Under the pieces are notes generated by a model that worked only from the letters and a program-made list of their open reading frames with translations, was not told the DNA's origin and did not search any database. A DNA stretch of 64,000 bases from DATLFA01 sp035525225 (GTDB taxonomy: Bacteria; Actinomycetota; Acidimicrobiia; Acidimicrobiales; WLNW01): assembly GCA_035525225.1 (NCBI GenBank), contig DATLFA010000050.1, positions 49,302-113,301 on the forward strand, in the 5' to 3' direction. Position numbers and translations under genes: made by a program. This document shows positions 33,811 to 42,873 of this stretch, piece by piece (position 1 is the stretch's first letter; every line of letters begins with the position of its first letter).

Positions 33811-35081
33811 GGTCGACCATCTTGGTTCGTGCCGTCACCGTCCGCCGTGATGCCCGTGTCCACGATCCCTGCGTCCACGATCCCTGCGTCCACGATCCCT
33901 GCGTCCACGATCCCTGCGTCCACGATCCCTGCGTCGCGGGCGTGGCGTTCGACGAGATCGGCGACACGTTCTGCCGCATCCGGTCGCGCCAACGATCGCG
34001 CGGCAACGGCCATGCGGTCGCGCTGCTCGTGATCGCGCACGAGCGGGTCGAGCACCTCGCGCACGCGGTCACCGTCGGTCTCCGCGTCCGCGAGCAGCAA
34101 CGCTCCCCCGGCGTCGACCATCGCTCGGGCGTTCGCGCTCTGATGATCTGCCGGTGCGTGCGGCAGCGGTACCAGCACCGACGGGACACCGGCGACCGCC
34201 AACTCGGCGACGGTGGATGCACCCGACCGGCACAAGATGAGATCAGCCGCGGCGTACACCGTCGGCATGTCGTGCTCGTAGCGAACGGCGTCATAGCGCA
34301 GCGTCGGTTCGTTGTTGCGGCGCCGGCGCGCCAGCTCTTCATCGAGCGCCGATACCCGATCGGCCGCGCCTTCCCAGTCGCGATCGCCGATAACATGGCG
34401 CAACGCAACGTCGCTGCGGGCTCGCCATGAATGAGCCAGCGCGAGGACGGCATCGTTGATGCGGCGCGCGCCGAGAGATCCGCCGAAGGCCACAACGAGC
34501 ACCCTGTCGTCCTCGCCGGCGAGGCCGACCCATGACCTCGCGCCGGCTCGGTCGGCGGCGGACGCGAGTGCGCGCACTTCGCGTCGTACGGGGTTGCCCG
34601 TCAACTCCGCGCGCGGCAGTGCGGTGTTCAAGAACGACACCGCACTCGCCTTCGCGAACCGAGCGATCAAACGGTTTGCCGCGCCGGGAACGGCATTTTG
34701 CTCCGCGACCACGATCGGCACGCGCCAGAGCGCAGCGCCGAGGGCAGCGGGCACACTCGCGTAACCACCGAGCGCGAGTAACACTGCCGGGCGTTCACGG
34801 CGCACGAGACGCACCGCGCGCGCGATCGCCCGCAGCAATCCGATGGTGGCACCGACGTTCGCCAAGGTTACGCGACGTTGGATGCCGCGGCCGGGCAGCA
34901 GGGTCAGCGGGAACCCCGCTGCCGGCACCATGGTGCGTTCGACGCCGCGCTCACTGCCCACAAAGTGGATCGTCGACGGGTCATGGCCGCGTGCGACCAG
35001 TGCATCGGCGACGGCGAGGCCGGGCACCACATGCCCCGCGGTGCCACCGCCCGAGATCATCGCGAAGACGGCCACGTTCAC
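33807..35081 (-). CDS. murG: Lipid II synthase MurG (UDP-GlcNAc transferase)
   Basis: This 424-residue GT28 enzyme adds GlcNAc to lipid I. MISGGGTAGHVVPGLAVA is the N-terminal glycine-rich loop. GFPLTLLPGRG, LALGGYASVPAALGA, VVAEQNAVPGAANR and FGGSLGARRIND follow, with CRSGASTVAELAVAGVPSVL as the UDP-binding region. The GTG at 35081 overlaps the ftsW stop (GTGA). The last 40 residues are a tail of six DAGIV/DTGI repeats encoded by a 15-bp tandem array, which is not part of the normal MurG fold. Confidence 0.95.
   Translation of the reverse strand: MNVAVFAMISGGGTAGHVVPGLAVADALVARGHDPSTIHFVGSERGVERTMVPAAGFPLTLLPGRGIQRRVTLANVGATIGLLRAIARAVRLVRRERPAVLLALGGYASVPAALGAALWRVPIVVAEQNAVPGAANRLIARFAKASAVSFLNTALPRAELTGNPVRREVRALASAADRAGARSWVGLAGEDDRVLVVAFGGSLGARRINDAVLALAHSWRARSDVALRHVIGDRDWEGAADRVSALDEELARRRRNNEPTLRYDAVRYEHDMPTVYAAADLILCRSGASTVAELAVAGVPSVLVPLPHAPADHQSANARAMVDAGGALLLADAETDGDRVREVLDPLVRDHEQRDRMAVAARSLARPDAAERVADLVERHARDAGIVDAGIVDAGIVDAGIVDAGIVDTGITADGDGTNQDGRP
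33858..33932. repeat. Five 15-bp tandem repeats in the murG 3' end
   Basis: Five exact copies of GTCCACGATCCCTGC, flanked by one degenerate copy, encode repeated DAGIV in the murG frame. A 15-bp unit keeps the frame when the copy number changes, so the length may vary between strains. Confidence 0.9.
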
Positions 35082-36322
35082 ACCCGCGTATGGCGAGCGA
35101 CCGACATCAACATGCCGCACGCGGCGAGCGTCACGACCAATGACGACCCACCGAACGACAGGAACGGCAGCGGCAAACCGGTGACGGGCAGCAAACCAAG
35201 CGCCACCCCGATGTTGATGAACGCTTGGCCGACGAGCCAGATCGTGACGCCGAGTGCGAGCAACATCCCGAATCGATCGGGCGCGTTGAGCGCGACAGCG
35301 AAGCCGACGAACGCGAGCGCCGCGAACAGCGACACCACGGTGACGGCACCGATCAGGCCGAGTTCCTCGCCGATGATCGAGAAGATGAAGTCGGTGTGAG
35401 CGAACGGGAGGTAGCCCCACTTGCCTCGGCTCGCTCCCAATCCGACACCGGTGATGCGGCCCTCCGCGATCGACGCCAACGACTGCACGGTCTGGAGACC
35501 TTCGCTGTCTCGGCGGGACCAGGGATCGAGGAAGCCGAGCAGACGCTCGCGTCGGTAGTCGGCGAAAAAGGCCAACACGCTGGCGGCGGTCACGGCGATG
35601 GCCGTTGCGGAGAGCAAGTTGCGCAAGGGTGCGCCGGCTGCGAACAACATGCCGAGTGCGATGCCGGCGATGACGATCGTAGTACCGAGATTCGGTTGTC
35701 GCATCAACAGCACCGTCAGCACGAACGTCAACAGCAGTACCGGCCGCAATGCCGCTCGCAGGTCGGCCGACGCGCGATGCGGTCGAGCCAGCAGGTCGGC
35801 GACGAACAGCACCAGTGCCAACTTGGCGAACTCGGCGGGTTGGACCGTCAGCGAACCGTACCCGAGCCATCGCGTAGAGCCGTTACGGGTCAACCCGACG
35901 CCCGGCATCAACACGACGATGAGCAGCGCGACCGAGGCCAAGAGCAAGGGCGTCGCGAACTGTCGCCACCGGCGGTAGTCGACCCGCAACGTCACGAACA
36001 TTGCGACGAGCCCCAACGACAACCACATGATGTGACGTTCGAACGTGTACCACGACGAACCGGTGGCATCGAGCGCGGTTGCCGCGGATGCCGACAGCAC
36101 CATCACGACACCGAGAAGGCTCAACACCATCACGATGATGAACAGCGCGATGAAGTAGCTCGATCGGTGCCCCGTAGGTCGCGCCACCACGCGCAGATGC
36201 CCGCGCCGCCGCGGTCGGGTCTGCGCGACCCGGCGCGGTGGCGTACCGAAGGTCGGTGTGGTCGCGGACGTCGCGCCGCCATTGCGAGGCGGCAGGGGCG
36301 CGGTCGAGATTGCGTCGTTCAC
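35078..36322 (-). CDS. ftsW: Lipid II polymerase FtsW (SEDS family)
   Basis: This 414-residue protein has a basic cytoplasmic leader of about 55 residues and some nine or ten membrane segments. SEDS signatures are TRNGSTRWLGYGSLTVQPAEF and, at the end, TGLPLPFLSFGGSSLV. It polymerises lipid II at the septum with the class B penicillin-binding protein encoded upstream. GTG 36322 overlaps the mraY stop. No murD lies between mraY and ftsW, where it is usually found. Confidence 0.94.
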   Translation of the reverse strand: MNDAISTAPLPPRNGGATSATTPTFGTPPRRVAQTRPRRRGHLRVVARPTGHRSSYFIALFIIVMVLSLLGVVMVLSASAATALDATGSSWYTFERHIMWLSLGLVAMFVTLRVDYRRWRQFATPLLLASVALLIVVLMPGVGLTRNGSTRWLGYGSLTVQPAEFAKLALVLFVADLLARPHRASADLRAALRPVLLLTFVLTVLLMRQPNLGTTIVIAGIALGMLFAAGAPLRNLLSATAIAVTAASVLAFFADYRRERLLGFLDPWSRRDSEGLQTVQSLASIAEGRITGVGLGASRGKWGYLPFAHTDFIFSIIGEELGLIGAVTVVSLFAALAFVGFAVALNAPDRFGMLLALGVTIWLVGQAFINIGVALGLLPVTGLPLPFLSFGGSSLVVTLAACGMLMSVARHTRV

Positions 36323-37344
36323 TGGGTGAACCCCTTTGCAATTGAATCTGCATAGAAGATCCCGAGCCCGGCCGCCGTGCAGAGGCCTGAGAGGATCCAG
36401 AACCGGATGATGACCGTCGTCTCGGGCCAGCCGCCGAGCTCGAAGTGGTGATGGATCGGCGCCATGCGGAAGAAGCGGCGTCGAGTGAGACGGAAACGCG
36501 CGACCTGCAACATGACCGAAGCGGTTTCCATCACGAAGAGCCCGCCCACGATGCCCAACAACAATTGGGTGTCGGTCGCGAGCGCGAGGGCCGCGAGCCC
36601 TGAGCCGATCGCGAGCGATCCCGTGTCGCCCATGAAGATGCGGGCCGGCGCGGCGTTCCACCAGAGGAACCCGACGAGCGCGCCCGCCATCGACGAACTG
36701 ATGACCGCAAGATCGAGCGCGTGGTCGACGTTGTACGCCTCGGGATGACGGAACTGCCAGAATGGGATCACCGTGTACGCGGCGAAGCACAAGATGGCGG
36801 CGCCGGCGGCAAGACCGTCTAGCCCATCGGTGAGGTTAACCGCGTTCGACGCGCCGACGATCAACAACACGGCGAACACGACCCACCCCGCCTCGGTCAG
36901 ATCGATCGTCGTCGGGCGGGTGAACGCGAGGTGCGTGTCGACCTTGGTGAAGCTCACCATCGAGACGCCGAACGTGGTTGCCACCGCGAGCAGCCCGAAA
37001 GACTTCGCCCGTTTGCTCAGCCCGAGGTTGCGCTCGCGTACGACCTTGATCCAGTCGTCCATCAAGCCGACCGCGCCGCCGCCCAGGATCGCGAACATCA
37101 CCAGGATGCCCGTACGCGTATAGACGCCGTTGTAGAGGTCGCTCGTGACCCAGCCCGCAAATGCCGCGACGACGATCACCAGGCCGCCCATCGTCGGCGT
37201 CCCGGCCTTCGTCACATGTCCCTGAGGCCCGTCCTCGCGTATCGGCTGGCCGATGCGATGGCGGGTGAGCCAGTCGATGAATGCCTTTGTGCCGATCAAC
37301 GAAAACGCGAGCGCGACTCCGGCGGCGATGAGCAGTCGGATCAC
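36319..37344 (-). CDS. mraY: Phospho-MurNAc-pentapeptide translocase MraY
   Basis: This 341-residue membrane enzyme makes lipid I from UDP-MurNAc-pentapeptide and undecaprenyl phosphate. KAGTPTMGGLV, the aspartate pair in GLMDDWIKV, NAVNLTDGLDGLAAG and MGDTGSLAIG are the known catalytic and magnesium motifs, followed by APIHHHFELGGW. Ten membrane segments are visible. It overlaps murE by four bases. Confidence 0.96.
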   Translation of the reverse strand: MIRLLIAAGVALAFSLIGTKAFIDWLTRHRIGQPIREDGPQGHVTKAGTPTMGGLVIVVAAFAGWVTSDLYNGVYTRTGILVMFAILGGGAVGLMDDWIKVVRERNLGLSKRAKSFGLLAVATTFGVSMVSFTKVDTHLAFTRPTTIDLTEAGWVVFAVLLIVGASNAVNLTDGLDGLAAGAAILCFAAYTVIPFWQFRHPEAYNVDHALDLAVISSSMAGALVGFLWWNAAPARIFMGDTGSLAIGSGLAALALATDTQLLLGIVGGLFVMETASVMLQVARFRLTRRRFFRMAPIHHHFELGGWPETTVIIRFWILSGLCTAAGLGIFYADSIAKGFTQ

Positions 37345-38792
37345 CGCGCTCGTCCCCCGTTGTCGCTGCGGCCGAGGGCGAGTTCCCGCAACAGCGCGCG
37401 CGTCACGTCGCGATCGTCGAAGGCGAGATAGGTATCGCCGATCTGTTGTGTCGTCTCGTGGCCTTTACCGGCAATCACCACGACATCGGCCTCGGTTGCT
37501 GCTTCGAGCGCCAGCCCGATCGCCCGGCGTCTGTCGAGTTCGACCGCGTAGGGCCGCTCGTTCATCCCCTGCAGCACGGCATCGACGATGGCCTGGGGAT
37601 CTTCGTAGCGGGGATTGTCCGAGGTGATCACGACGACGTCGGCACCCGCCTCTGCCTCGGCGCCCATCATCGGACGTTTTGTCGCGTCGCGGTCACCGCC
37701 GCACCCGAACACGACGACTACTTGCCCGCTGTCGGCGACTACCTCCCGCGCTGCTTCGAGAACCCGCTTCAGCCCGTCGGGCGTGTGGGCGTAGTCGACG
37801 AGCACCCTGAAGGGCTGCCCTTCGTCGATTCGTTCGAAACGGCCGGGCACCGGCGTGACGGTGGCGAGTGCCGCCGCGATCTCTCGCGGCGCGACGTCGA
37901 GTGCAGCAACGGTGTCCGCAGCCAGCACCGCGTTGGCGACGTTGAAGCGACCGCCGAGCGGTAGCTGCACGACCTGATCGCGCCATCGGAACGTAGAATT
38001 GGCGAGTCCGACAGAGAGCACATCGACCGTCGAAACACCACTGCGCACGACGACCGGCAGTTGCACGGAGTCCGCGAGGAGCCGACCGTAGGTCGTGTCG
38101 ATGTCGATCACCGCAACGTCGGTGAACGACGGCTCGAACAAACGCGCCTTGGCCCGGAAGTACTCCTCCATCGTGCGGTGGTAGTCGAGGTGATCGGCGG
38201 AGAGGTTGGTGAACACCGCCGCAGCAAAGCGCGTGCCGTCGATACGATGTTGCACCAGTGCGTGCGATGAGACCTCCATCGCAACCGCCTCGGCCTCGGC
38301 GTCTCGCGCGCGGGCGAGCAACTGCTGGAGGTCGGGTGCCTCCGGCGTCGTACGCACCCCGCTGAGCGTGCCGATGATCTCGGTCACCTTTCCCGTTGCG
38401 CCGAGAATCGCGGCGATCAAGTGCACGGTCGTCGTCTTGCCGTTCGTTCCGGTCACCCCCACGACGGGTAGGGAGCGGCTCGGATGATCGAACAGGGCGG
38501 ACGCGAGGGGACCCATCGTCGCCCGGACACTGCGCACGACGATCTGCGCGGCATCGATGGGGATCTCTCGTTCGCAGAGAAGGGCGATGGCGCCTGACGC
38601 GAGCGCTTGGGCGGCGAAGTCATGGCCGTCGTAGTGAGCCCCCGCCACGCAACAAAAGAGCGACCCGGCGCGTACCGCGCGCGAATCGCCCGTCATGTGG
38701 GTGATCTCGATCTCGGCATCGTTGCGAGACGGACGGCGCGTCACGCCATCGACTGTTCCGTCTACGGCATCGACGAGGTCAGCGAGGCGCAC
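37341..38792 (-). CDS. murE: UDP-MurNAc-tripeptide ligase MurE, meso-diaminopimelate type
   Basis: This 483-residue Mur ligase has GVTGTNGKTTTVHLIAAI as P-loop, VSSHALVQHRIDGTRF in the middle, and TSDNPRYEDP. The DNPR motif indicates meso-diaminopimelate as the amino acid added. GTG 38792 stands two bases after the ftsI stop; the long upstream in-frame extension is anti-FtsI nonsense and was rejected. Its end overlaps mraY directly, so murF is missing from its usual place between the two. Confidence 0.95.
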   Translation of the reverse strand: MRLADLVDAVDGTVDGVTRRPSRNDAEIEITHMTGDSRAVRAGSLFCCVAGAHYDGHDFAAQALASGAIALLCEREIPIDAAQIVVRSVRATMGPLASALFDHPSRSLPVVGVTGTNGKTTTVHLIAAILGATGKVTEIIGTLSGVRTTPEAPDLQQLLARARDAEAEAVAMEVSSHALVQHRIDGTRFAAAVFTNLSADHLDYHRTMEEYFRAKARLFEPSFTDVAVIDIDTTYGRLLADSVQLPVVVRSGVSTVDVLSVGLANSTFRWRDQVVQLPLGGRFNVANAVLAADTVAALDVAPREIAAALATVTPVPGRFERIDEGQPFRVLVDYAHTPDGLKRVLEAAREVVADSGQVVVVFGCGGDRDATKRPMMGAEAEAGADVVVITSDNPRYEDPQAIVDAVLQGMNERPYAVELDRRRAIGLALEAATEADVVVIAGKGHETTQQIGDTYLAFDDRDVTRALLRELALGRSDNGGRAR

Positions 38793-38794
38793 GA

Positions 38795-40783
38795 CTACCC
38801 ACTCGGCGTCGTCGGCGCGCGCGCCGAGGTAGCCACTGGCTGCGTCGTCGGGGCAGTCGTGGCGGCAGGGCGTGAAGTGTCGGTCGTCGCGGCCTTCGTC
38901 GTGGTCGGCGCGACGGTGGTCGCGGGGATGGTCGTCGTCGGCACCTCGACCGTCGGCGGTGGCGGCGGCAACTCTGGTGTGGCTCGCACTCGCACCGCGC
39001 TCGGTGATGCCTCGGTGGTCGGCGACATGTTCAATGCCCGCGTCGTGAAGTCCGCGATCGAGGCGAAGAGGGGGGCGGCGATCTTGCCACCCGAGTACGC
39101 GGTGTTGGTGACGTCGTCGAGGATCACCATGATCGAGACCTGCGGGTCTTCCGCCGGAAAGTAGCCCATGAACGAAGACGACAGGTGGCGCACGCCGTTC
39201 GGGTCGAGGTAGGCGTCGAACGGATGGTGCGGGTTCTGCGCCTTCCACGCCGTGCCCGTCTTGCCCGCCACACCGAAGCCGGCGAGTTGCGCCGCGGTAC
39301 CGGTACCCCCGGTCACCACCGACGTGAGCGCTTGGTTGACCTTGCCCGCCGATTCCGCCGAGATCACCCGGCGCTCTTCCGGGGCGGCCTCCGGGATGAA
39401 CTTGCCGTCTCCCGTCTGGCGACCGAGCACGTACCGCGGCGCAACGTACAGACCGTCGTTCGCAATCGCATTGAGTGCCATCAGCATCTGCATGGGCGTG
39501 GCGATCACGCTTTGCCCGATCGCGTACGACGGCAAGGTCGTCCCGTCCCAACGCCCGTAGTTGCCGACGTATCCCGCGCTCTCACCGGGAAAGCCGAGTC
39601 CCGTCGTCGCGCCCAGCCCGAAGTTCGTGAGGTACTGATGCAACTTCGCTTCGCCGAGTTCTTGCGCCATCATGATGGTTCCGACATTCGACGAGTCCTG
39701 GATGATCATCTCGGCCGTCATCATCTTCGTGGGATGCAGGTAGTCGTCGGTATAGGTCACGTCGTGCACCGCGAGGCTTGCCGGCACCAACAACTCGCTG
39801 TCGATATCAAGAGTGCCACTGTCGATCACTGCCGAGATCGTGAGGGCTTTCATGATCGAGCCGGGTTCCCAGCCCATCGTCACGGCGCGGTTCTCGGTGG
39901 TCGGCTCGGCCGGCCTCCCTCCCGCGCGGCGGACCACGGAGTTGGCGAGGATCTCGCTCGTCCCCACGCGACTGACGATCACGACGCCGTACTCGGCGTC
40001 GTACCGGTCGACTGCGTGCTGCAGCAATTGGTCGACCTCGAATTGCAGCGGGCGGTCGATCGAGAGCACGAGCGTGTTACCCGATACTGCGGACAACCCG
40101 GTGCGAACACCACCGGGGATCGTGCGACCTTTGGTGCCTTCCTCGACGATCAGCTTGCCCTTCTTGCCCGACAAGATCGCGTCGTACTGCTTTTCCAGGC
40201 CACTCTGGCCGTTGTTGTCGATGTCGGTCGATCCGAGCACCGACGCGCCGACGAGCGAACCGCTCGGTTTGATCCGCTTGGGCTCGTCGATGGTGAAGAG
40301 CCCGTCGATGCCCAAGCCCAACGCTTCGGCGGCCTGTGCTTCGGTCACCTGCCGCGCGATGTACGCGAAATGCAGTTTGTCGTCGCGCGCCTTCAGCAGT
40401 CGTTGCTCGAGCTCGGTCTTCGCCAACGAGAAGATCGGCGCGAGTTGGAACGCGGCCGCAGGGATGTCGGGGATGAGCGTGGGATCGACCGCAATGGTTT
40501 TCGCGTGCGAGGTGAGTACGAGATCGCGGTTGTAGCGATCGACGATCGCACCACGGGGCGCGACGAGGTCGACGACCCGCGATGCACGCGATTCGCTGAA
40601 CTCGATGAGGCGCGCGGGCGGTGTGACTTGCAACGTCACCAATCGCGCCGTCAGGCACGTCGCGATGAGCATCGTGGAGACCAACATCGCGAGGACACGT
40701 CGCCGCGGTAGCGCCATCGGGACCGCGAGCCGATGCACTCCCGTCATGCGACCGCGGCCGTTGCCGTACATGCCTGCGGTCAT
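38795..40783 (-). CDS. ftsI: Septal class B penicillin-binding protein (FtsI/PBP3)
   Basis: This 662-residue transpeptidase has a short cytoplasmic N-terminus, one membrane anchor (about residues 30-50), a pedestal domain starting SRVVDLVAPRGAIVDRYNRD, and the transpeptidase domain. The active-site motifs are S309-I-M-K312, S364-S-N366 and K508-T-G510. No PASTA domains follow; the last 60 residues are instead a Pro/Thr/Ala-rich extracellular tail. ATG 40783 overlaps the upstream stop (ATGA). It crosslinks septal peptidoglycan with FtsW. Confidence 0.95.
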   Translation of the reverse strand: MTAGMYGNGRGRMTGVHRLAVPMALPRRRVLAMLVSTMLIATCLTARLVTLQVTPPARLIEFSESRASRVVDLVAPRGAIVDRYNRDLVLTSHAKTIAVDPTLIPDIPAAAFQLAPIFSLAKTELEQRLLKARDDKLHFAYIARQVTEAQAAEALGLGIDGLFTIDEPKRIKPSGSLVGASVLGSTDIDNNGQSGLEKQYDAILSGKKGKLIVEEGTKGRTIPGGVRTGLSAVSGNTLVLSIDRPLQFEVDQLLQHAVDRYDAEYGVVIVSRVGTSEILANSVVRRAGGRPAEPTTENRAVTMGWEPGSIMKALTISAVIDSGTLDIDSELLVPASLAVHDVTYTDDYLHPTKMMTAEMIIQDSSNVGTIMMAQELGEAKLHQYLTNFGLGATTGLGFPGESAGYVGNYGRWDGTTLPSYAIGQSVIATPMQMLMALNAIANDGLYVAPRYVLGRQTGDGKFIPEAAPEERRVISAESAGKVNQALTSVVTGGTGTAAQLAGFGVAGKTGTAWKAQNPHHPFDAYLDPNGVRHLSSSFMGYFPAEDPQVSIMVILDDVTNTAYSGGKIAAPLFASIADFTTRALNMSPTTEASPSAVRVRATPELPPPPPTVEVPTTTIPATTVAPTTTKAATTDTSRPAATTAPTTQPVATSARAPTTPSG

Positions 40784-41514
40784 TGGGCCGCTTTCGTGGT
40801 CGGGGCGGTTGGCACCGTGCTGGCAGTTGGCACCGTGCTGGCAGTTGGCACCGTGCTGGCAACTGGCACCGTGCTGGCAACTGGCGCCGTGCTGGCAACT
40901 GGCGCCGTGCTGGCCGGTACAGTCGTCGGCGGCGCGGTGGTCTGCGTCGCCGGCGCTTCTGTGTCCTTGGGCTCGGCCGGCGGGGCGCTCACGACGGGGG
41001 GCACGAAGCTCGACACGTTCCCGAACGGACGAAAACTCGGCGCGTTCAGATCGCCCTGCTCCGGCAGCACCGCCTGCAAGGGCTCTTTCGACCTCGATGG
41101 CAGCATGCCACGGGCGCCTGCTTGCGCAAGGATACGAAACGGCGCCGCGGCCTGGCCGTACTCGATACGCAGATCCTGATACCGGGCCTGCTCGCGCTCG
41201 ACGTCTCGGCTGAGGCGATCGAGGCGCAACTGATTCTGCACGAGCACCGAATGGAACGCGGCGAGGCCGAAGAGCGCACCGAACACGAAGATGAACGCCA
41301 ATGTGCCGACGAGCCCGATGGAGACCCTCGACGGCACGTCGACCTCGCGCTCGAGTGCGATCACTTCCGCGTCGGTATCGGTGTCGGTGTCGGGTTCGAT
41401 CTCGACCGCGGGGCTCTCGGTCAGCCACGTTTCGACGAGTTCGGTGAACTCGGGGTCAACTTCGCGCGGCTGCGGTCGGGGCGAGGGCCGCGTCGGTCGA
41501 CGCGTGACCGTCAT
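40780..41514 (-). CDS. FtsL-like bitopic membrane protein with repeat-rich C-terminus
   Basis: This 244-residue protein has a disordered acidic cytoplasmic region of about 60 residues, one membrane segment at 66-90 (GTLAFIFVFGALFGLAAF), and a leucine- and glutamine-rich coiled coil at about 90-125. That is the FtsL/DivIC layout at the FtsL position between rsmH and ftsI. Typical FtsL proteins are 90-130 residues long. Here an extracellular tail of over 100 residues ends in PVASTVPTAST-type repeats. It is an FtsL candidate by position and topology; the sequence match is weak, as is usual for the family. Confidence 0.75.
   Translation of the reverse strand: MTVTRRPTRPSPRPQPREVDPEFTELVETWLTESPAVEIEPDTDTDTDAEVIALEREVDVPSRVSIGLVGTLAFIFVFGALFGLAAFHSVLVQNQLRLDRLSRDVEREQARYQDLRIEYGQAAAPFRILAQAGARGMLPSRSKEPLQAVLPEQGDLNAPSFRPFGNVSSFVPPVVSAPPAEPKDTEAPATQTTAPPTTVPASTAPVASTAPVASTVPVASTVPTASTVPTASTVPTAPTTKAAQ
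40808..40915. repeat. Six 18-bp tandem repeats in the ftsL-like gene
   Basis: Six copies of an 18-bp unit (GTTGGCACCGTGCTGGCA and close variants) encode repeats of the type PVASTV or PTASTV in the extracellular tail. The third-position drift (GTT, then ACT, and GCA to GCG) shows a graded history of duplication from one end. Confidence 0.88.
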
Positions 41515-42491
41515 GATGCACCCACAGTCTGCGGGAGTCGCTCGACGGCGCGCAGACGGGCGCTCTGCGCACGGACATTGCGCGCCAACTCGGCCTCTGT
41601 CGGCGTGTGACCGCCCCGCCAGAGCAACTTGACTCGCGCTCGGGCACCACATTGGCACGGGAGGCGGGGAGGGCAGGTGCATCCGCCGGTCACGGCATCG
41701 GCAAAGACACGCTTGACGACGCGGTCCTCACCGGAGTGATAGGCCAACACCGCGCCGCGTCCTTTCGGCTGCAGCAGGTCGATCGCATCGTCGAGCGCAC
41801 GGGGCAACACGTCGAGTTCGCGGTTGACTTCGATTCGGATCGCCTGAAACGTGCGCTTGGCCGGATGGCCACCGCTACGCCGAGTCGCCGCAGGGATCGC
41901 GAGACGCACGATCTCGCTCAGTTCGACGGTGGTCATGACCGGGCGCGCGGCCACGATGGCCCGGGCGATCCGCGCAGCGAAACGTTCGTCGCCGTAGCGC
42001 CGCAGCACCAGGGCGAGGCGGTGCTCGTCGTAGTCGTTGACGACGGTGTGGGCCCGCAGTGTCTCGCGTCGATCCATCCGCATGTCGAGCGGACCATCGG
42101 ACCGGTACGAGAACCCGCGGACGCCGCGATCCAGCTGCGGCGAGCTCACACCCAGATCGAAGAGAAACGCAGTGATGGTTTCGACGCCCAACGCATGGCA
42201 CTCGGCGGCGACGCGGTCGAAGCTCGAACGGCGCAGCATCACGCGATCGCCGAAGCCCGCCAAGGCTTCGGCAGCCGCGGCGAGCGCGTCGTCGTCGCGA
42301 TCGAAACCGACCAGCGAGACGTCAGGGTGCGCTTCGAGGATGGCCCGGGCGTGACCACCACCGCCGACCGTGGCGTCGACCACCACACCTGGGGGGATGG
42401 GGGCAAACGCGGCGAGGACCTCGGCGAGCATCACCGGTTCGTGGATGAACGGATGCTTCGCTGATGTCTGCTCGCGCTCGGGTTCGGTCAT
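41511..42491 (-). CDS. rsmH: 16S rRNA (cytosine-1402-N4)-methyltransferase RsmH/MraW
   Basis: This 326-residue enzyme has HEPVMLAEVLAAFAP at the start, the SAM motif VVDATVGGGGHARAIL, and LFDLGVSSPQLD, DGPLDMRMD, GGHPAKRTFQAIRIEVN and VLAYHSGEDRVVKRVF. It methylates the decoding centre of 16S rRNA. ATG 42491 was chosen because the conserved HEPVM then falls about 20 residues in; the open frame continues upstream without family similarity. Confidence 0.95.
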   Translation of the reverse strand: MTEPEREQTSAKHPFIHEPVMLAEVLAAFAPIPPGVVVDATVGGGGHARAILEAHPDVSLVGFDRDDDALAAAAEALAGFGDRVMLRRSSFDRVAAECHALGVETITAFLFDLGVSSPQLDRGVRGFSYRSDGPLDMRMDRRETLRAHTVVNDYDEHRLALVLRRYGDERFAARIARAIVAARPVMTTVELSEIVRLAIPAATRRSGGHPAKRTFQAIRIEVNRELDVLPRALDDAIDLLQPKGRGAVLAYHSGEDRVVKRVFADAVTGGCTCPPRLPCQCGARARVKLLWRGGHTPTEAELARNVRAQSARLRAVERLPQTVGAS

Positions 42492-42873
42492 TCGTGCCTC
42501 TGCCTTGCCCGGTTGACCGCGGGTCACAGAGCGCGAGAAGCACTCGATCGATCGCGTTGGCCGGGCGGCCGCATGGTTGGGGGCTCGGCCATCTGCAGTC
42601 CCCCGGTCGACGGGCGCACGTCGGGATGTCTCCCCGATCGAGCTCGACGGCAAGCGGGCGGAGTAGGGGCCTTCCATCGTGTCAACCGGAGGACTGCAGA
42701 TGAACGAGTCAGGGACGTCGTCAGGTGTCGTCGTTACCTTTCTCGATTCCTCTTTTTCTTCTTTGTGTTGTCGGGGGCCTCTTTCCCGCTTTGAAGGGCC
42801 GCTCGGCCACTTTGTCTGTTTGGCTTTTGGTTTGAACGTTGTCTGTTCGGCTTTTTGGTGAGGGATTCTCAGC
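42492..42873. other. Non-coding gap between mraZ and rsmH with an inverted repeat
   Basis: This 382-bp stretch holds no convincing gene. CATCTGCAGTCC-type arms at 42590-42611 and 42681-42702 form a 22-bp inverted repeat (20 of 22 match) around 69 bp. A copy of the dispersed hairpin element follows at 42785-42810, next to T-rich tracts at 42740-42870 that are unusual for this genome. Being unusually long for a place between mraZ and rsmH, it may be a leader with termination or a second promoter. Confidence 0.6.
42785..42810. repeat. Dispersed hairpin element, single copy (site 5)
   Basis: CCCGCTTTGAAGGGCC-GCTC-GGCC fits the consensus, with a 4-bp stem and a GCTC loop. It lies in the mraZ-rsmH gap, about 65 bp after the mraZ stop on the minus strand. 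Confidence 0.6.

Noticed and set aside
33858..33932. CRISPR array
   Set aside because: The 15-bp units have no spacers and lie in the murG reading frame.
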